Assembly: GCA_947460795.1 (NCBI GenBank)
Contig: CANHJA010000114.1
Coordinates: forward strand, 1-7,455
Reading direction: 5' to 3'
Length of the DNA: 7,455 nt
Origin: Bacteroidota bacterium
Lineage (GTDB): Bacteria > Bacteroidota > Bacteroidia > Chitinophagales > Chitinophagaceae
Shown here: positions 5,185 to 7,455 of the stretch, in pieces
How the letters are laid out: every line of letters starts with the position of its first letter
Numbering within the stretch: the first letter of the stretch is position 1
Made by a program: the position numbers and the translations under genes
The notes under the pieces: model-generated
Database searches by the model: none
What the model was told of the DNA's origin: nothing
Seen by the model: the letters and a program-made list of their open reading frames with translations, nothing else

Positions 5185-7455
5185 TTATTTAATTCGATGG
5201 TTGTTGTATAATATTTGATTGTTTATTTTATAAAATGAGTTTGTTTTTACATCTCTAATTTCAATTTCATCAATGGCCGAAGCACATTTTTTGTTGTAGT
5301 TTAAAAAATCCACTTTCAAATGATTCGTACTATCTGTTTTTGTAAATTTAATATCCATTCTGAACCATAATTTATTATTGTCTGTTGAGTGAAATGCCCA
5401 AATACTTTCTTTTCTGGTCATTTTTTTCTGATCATTAAAAAAATATAAATTTATAAAAGGCATATTAAAGTCTTTTTTATTTACAGAACTCCAAAGAGAA
5501 AATTCCAATTCAGTGCCATTTTCAAATTTCAATGAATCGTCAAAAATTCGCAACGAATCGATAGAAGTGACGTCTAGTGATTTGTTACCCCAAAACTGTT
5601 CATTGCTCGATTTGTCTTCAAAAGATTCATGATAGGTCGTTTGCTTGTTAATAATAGTATTTTTTAAGATACTGTCCTTGTACTTTTTTTCTAGATTAAA
5701 TAATTTTTCTAGTGATAGATTATAAAATTTCCAATTTTTATATTCTCCAATCAATGCAGAGGATTGAACTAAATATTTTTCACCATCAATAAATGCTGCA
5801 TTTTTTTCTACTAATACTAAAAGAGGTTTGCGGCTAGTTATTTTTTTAATATTTTCTTTGTTAGTGAGAGGGCCTCCAACAAATCGAATTAAATCAAAAG
5901 ATTGAGACCAAGATGATCTTGCTAAAAGTGTATTCATCATAGGTAGATTTGTAGCTAATGCGTATTGATAAGAAAAGTTCAATATGTGGCCATAACTTTG
6001 AGCTCCTACTTTGTCACTGCCTTCTAAATAAAAAGGCAAAACAATCATTCCTTGAAACTGTGTGTCAATCTTAGCTTCTTTATTAAAAAGTTTAATAGAA
6101 TCTATTTCAGGAATAAAACCTTTGTAATTTTTTACTCCATCATCACAACGTTCTTGAAATTTTGTGCCATAACTAAACATTTCAAGTGAGCTAATAAATA
6201 AAAGGATGCATATACTTATTATTGCGGAAAATTTCTTTTTTTGAATGACTAAGTTTTTCAAGAAATAATCTATGCTAATTAAAGTAGAGATAGATATGCA
6301 GAAATAAAATGGCCAGGAAAACCGTCCCAATGCTCTAAATTGCTTCATTATGCCAATGTAATCCAATAAAAATTCCATATTCCAAATAAAAGGAATACCC
6401 ATCGAAAAGAGTAAACATAAAACGCCACTAAAAATTAATATTTTTTGGATGGGGGTTAACTCCATCGGCTCTATTTCAAATTGCTTTTGAAATAGAAATA
6501 ATATGAAATTGAGGATTAAAAAAAAGCAAAATAAACTAGGAATAAATCCAATATAATTATAGCCTTCTTCTAAATTTCCACCTATTTTTTCGTGAAACAA
6601 CAACAGAAAACTGTTCCCTAAATTACTGATATTAGAAGTAAATACATATTTCAATTTTGAAACATATTCCAAAACTCCCCAAGGATTTTTGGGCCTATCT
6701 AAAACAGCATCTGTCATTGATAAGAAAGTTTTAAAGCCCAAGAAAGAAATTAAAACAACCCCCAGTATTGGAATGATTTTTTTTATTTTAGCAATAAACA
6801 CTTCTTTCTCAAAAATTAAATATCCAATGCATACAGTGATTATGGTTAAACTAGTAATGGCAAAATCATACACATGTAGAAAAGTTACAAGAAAGTTTAA
6901 TAAAAAAAGTAGAATTAAATAATATCGTTTTTGATTTTTCAAATAGCTGATTACTAAATAAAGGCTAACAATAATAAAGAATGAATAACTCATTCCAAAA
7001 TGCCCAAATGTTTTAAAAAGGTTGGGCGACATTGCTGTAAATAGCAATCCAAAGAATGCGCTCAGGTATAAATTAATATCTAATTTCGATAATAATTTAT
7101 AAAAAATATAGGATGAAAAAATAAAAGCCAATGCAGGCAGTATATTCATGATAGCAATGAAATCGCCCATTGTTAAATGAAATAGGTCTCTTAAATAGGA
7201 TAGAGGAACAGCAAGCAGCGGTTGATTGTCGGTATAAATTACATGTTCATAAAACGGGAAATTCATCCCCTTAAATTCTGTCCCTTTGCCATATAAACAA
7301 TGATATAAATAGGCATAATAATTTTTTATTCCATCGCCTCCTGATGTGTAGAGTGAAGTTGATAAATTCATTAAAATGGTTCGAAACATGAACCATGTAT
7401 AAATACAAGTGCCTACGACATTGATTGCGCTGGCAATGAATTTGTTGTTTTTCAA
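5185..7455 (-). CDS. Large polytopic membrane protein with C-terminal extracytoplasmic domains, GT-C-like (N-terminus outside window)
   Basis: At least 756 residues; the first visible codon is TTG at the window edge, and the frame may start a few codons further upstream. About 11 transmembrane helices fall between residues 8 and 427 (numbered from the edge). The first outer loop has GGDGIKNYYAYLYH (39-52) and GMNFPFYEHVIYTDNQPLLA (63-82), with acidic D41 and D76 and H71. GHFG (151-154) and FRALGRF (373-379) are further polar motifs in the membrane part. An acidic residue in loop 1 plus GH and Arg motifs fits GT-C-fold glycosyltransferases and YfhO-like proteins; the donor and acceptor cannot be inferred. 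Residues 428-600 are soluble, mixed alpha/beta. Residues 608-740, starting YHESFED and rich in alternating hydrophobic strands with aromatic residues, look like a beta-sandwich, possibly carbohydrate-binding. The gene converges on the 3573 gene and shares its AT-rich character (a 60-bp row at 6781 has 14 G/C). The promoter is outside the window. Confidence 0.85.
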   Translation of the reverse strand: MKNNKFIASAINVVGTCIYTWFMFRTILMNLSTSLYTSGGDGIKNYYAYLYHCLYGKGTEFKGMNFPFYEHVIYTDNQPLLAVPLSYLRDLFHLTMGDFIAIMNILPALAFIFSSYIFYKLLSKLDINLYLSAFFGLLFTAMSPNLFKTFGHFGMSYSFFIIVSLYLVISYLKNQKRYYLILLFLLNFLVTFLHVYDFAITSLTIITVCIGYLIFEKEVFIAKIKKIIPILGVVLISFLGFKTFLSMTDAVLDRPKNPWGVLEYVSKLKYVFTSNISNLGNSFLLLFHEKIGGNLEEGYNYIGFIPSLFCFFLILNFILFLFQKQFEIEPMELTPIQKILIFSGVLCLLFSMGIPFIWNMEFLLDYIGIMKQFRALGRFSWPFYFCISISTLISIDYFLKNLVIQKKKFSAIISICILLFISSLEMFSYGTKFQERCDDGVKNYKGFIPEIDSIKLFNKEAKIDTQFQGMIVLPFYLEGSDKVGAQSYGHILNFSYQYALATNLPMMNTLLARSSWSQSFDLIRFVGGPLTNKENIKKITSRKPLLVLVEKNAAFIDGEKYLVQSSALIGEYKNWKFYNLSLEKLFNLEKKYKDSILKNTIINKQTTYHESFEDKSSNEQFWGNKSLDVTSIDSLRIFDDSLKFENGTELEFSLWSSVNKKDFNMPFINLYFFNDQKKMTRKESIWAFHSTDNNKLWFRMDIKFTKTDSTNHLKVDFLNYNKKCASAIDEIEIRDVKTNSFYKINNQILYNNHRIK

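Noticed and set aside
6689..6922. 77-codon plus-strand frame opposite the large membrane protein
   Set aside because: Lys-rich reading caused by TTT/TTC codons on the other strand; no promoter or family features.

Overview
The window looks like chromosomal DNA from a low-GC member of the Bacteroidota; I cannot place it at genus or family level. The evidence is the gene content (a KorA-type 2-oxoacid:acceptor oxidoreductase alpha subunit, a bacillithiol BshA, a lipoprotein with an OmpA domain), the general lack of Shine-Dalgarno sequences, and several exact matches to the Bacteroidota sigma-A -7 element TAnnTTTG in the right places. I see no rRNA, tRNA, CRISPR array, intact mobile element or phage gene.

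Layout. Positions 3-1046 (+) hold the 3' part of korA, cut by the window edge. After 31 bp comes a small OmpA-domain lipoprotein gene (1078-1662, +). A strong, near-symmetric hairpin (1674-1707) closes this unit. The same hairpin closes bshA (1696-2826, -) and contains the bshA stop codon. The divergent region 2827-3021 carries one -7 element for bshA and two for the rightward unit. That unit is a small unrecognised protein with an N-terminal SH3/Tudor-like stretch (3022-3558, +; an upstream start at 2968 is possible), followed 14 bp later by a polytopic membrane protein (3573-4991, +). Facing it across a 193-bp gap is a large second polytopic membrane protein with a long C-terminal extracytoplasmic part (5185-7455, -; its 5' end is outside the window).

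How the genes relate. korA is central carbon metabolism (TPP-dependent, ferredoxin-linked oxidation of a 2-oxoacid, probably 2-oxoglutarate). bshA makes the first intermediate of bacillithiol, the low-molecular-weight thiol. The OmpA-domain lipoprotein should tie the outer membrane to peptidoglycan. The two large membrane proteins have the look of GT-C-fold glycosyltransferases or related envelope enzymes: many transmembrane helices, an acidic residue in the first periplasmic loop, and a soluble tail. Their substrates cannot be read from sequence. The right half therefore looks envelope-related and the left half is housekeeping; nothing shows that they form one pathway.

I found no convincing evidence for a new multi-gene system. 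The points most worth a second look are the stop-codon-in-terminator arrangement, the two-promoter/two-start region before the 3022 gene, the unrecognised 3022 protein, the pair of convergent AT-rich membrane proteins, and small coding-like fragments in the 4992-5184 gap.
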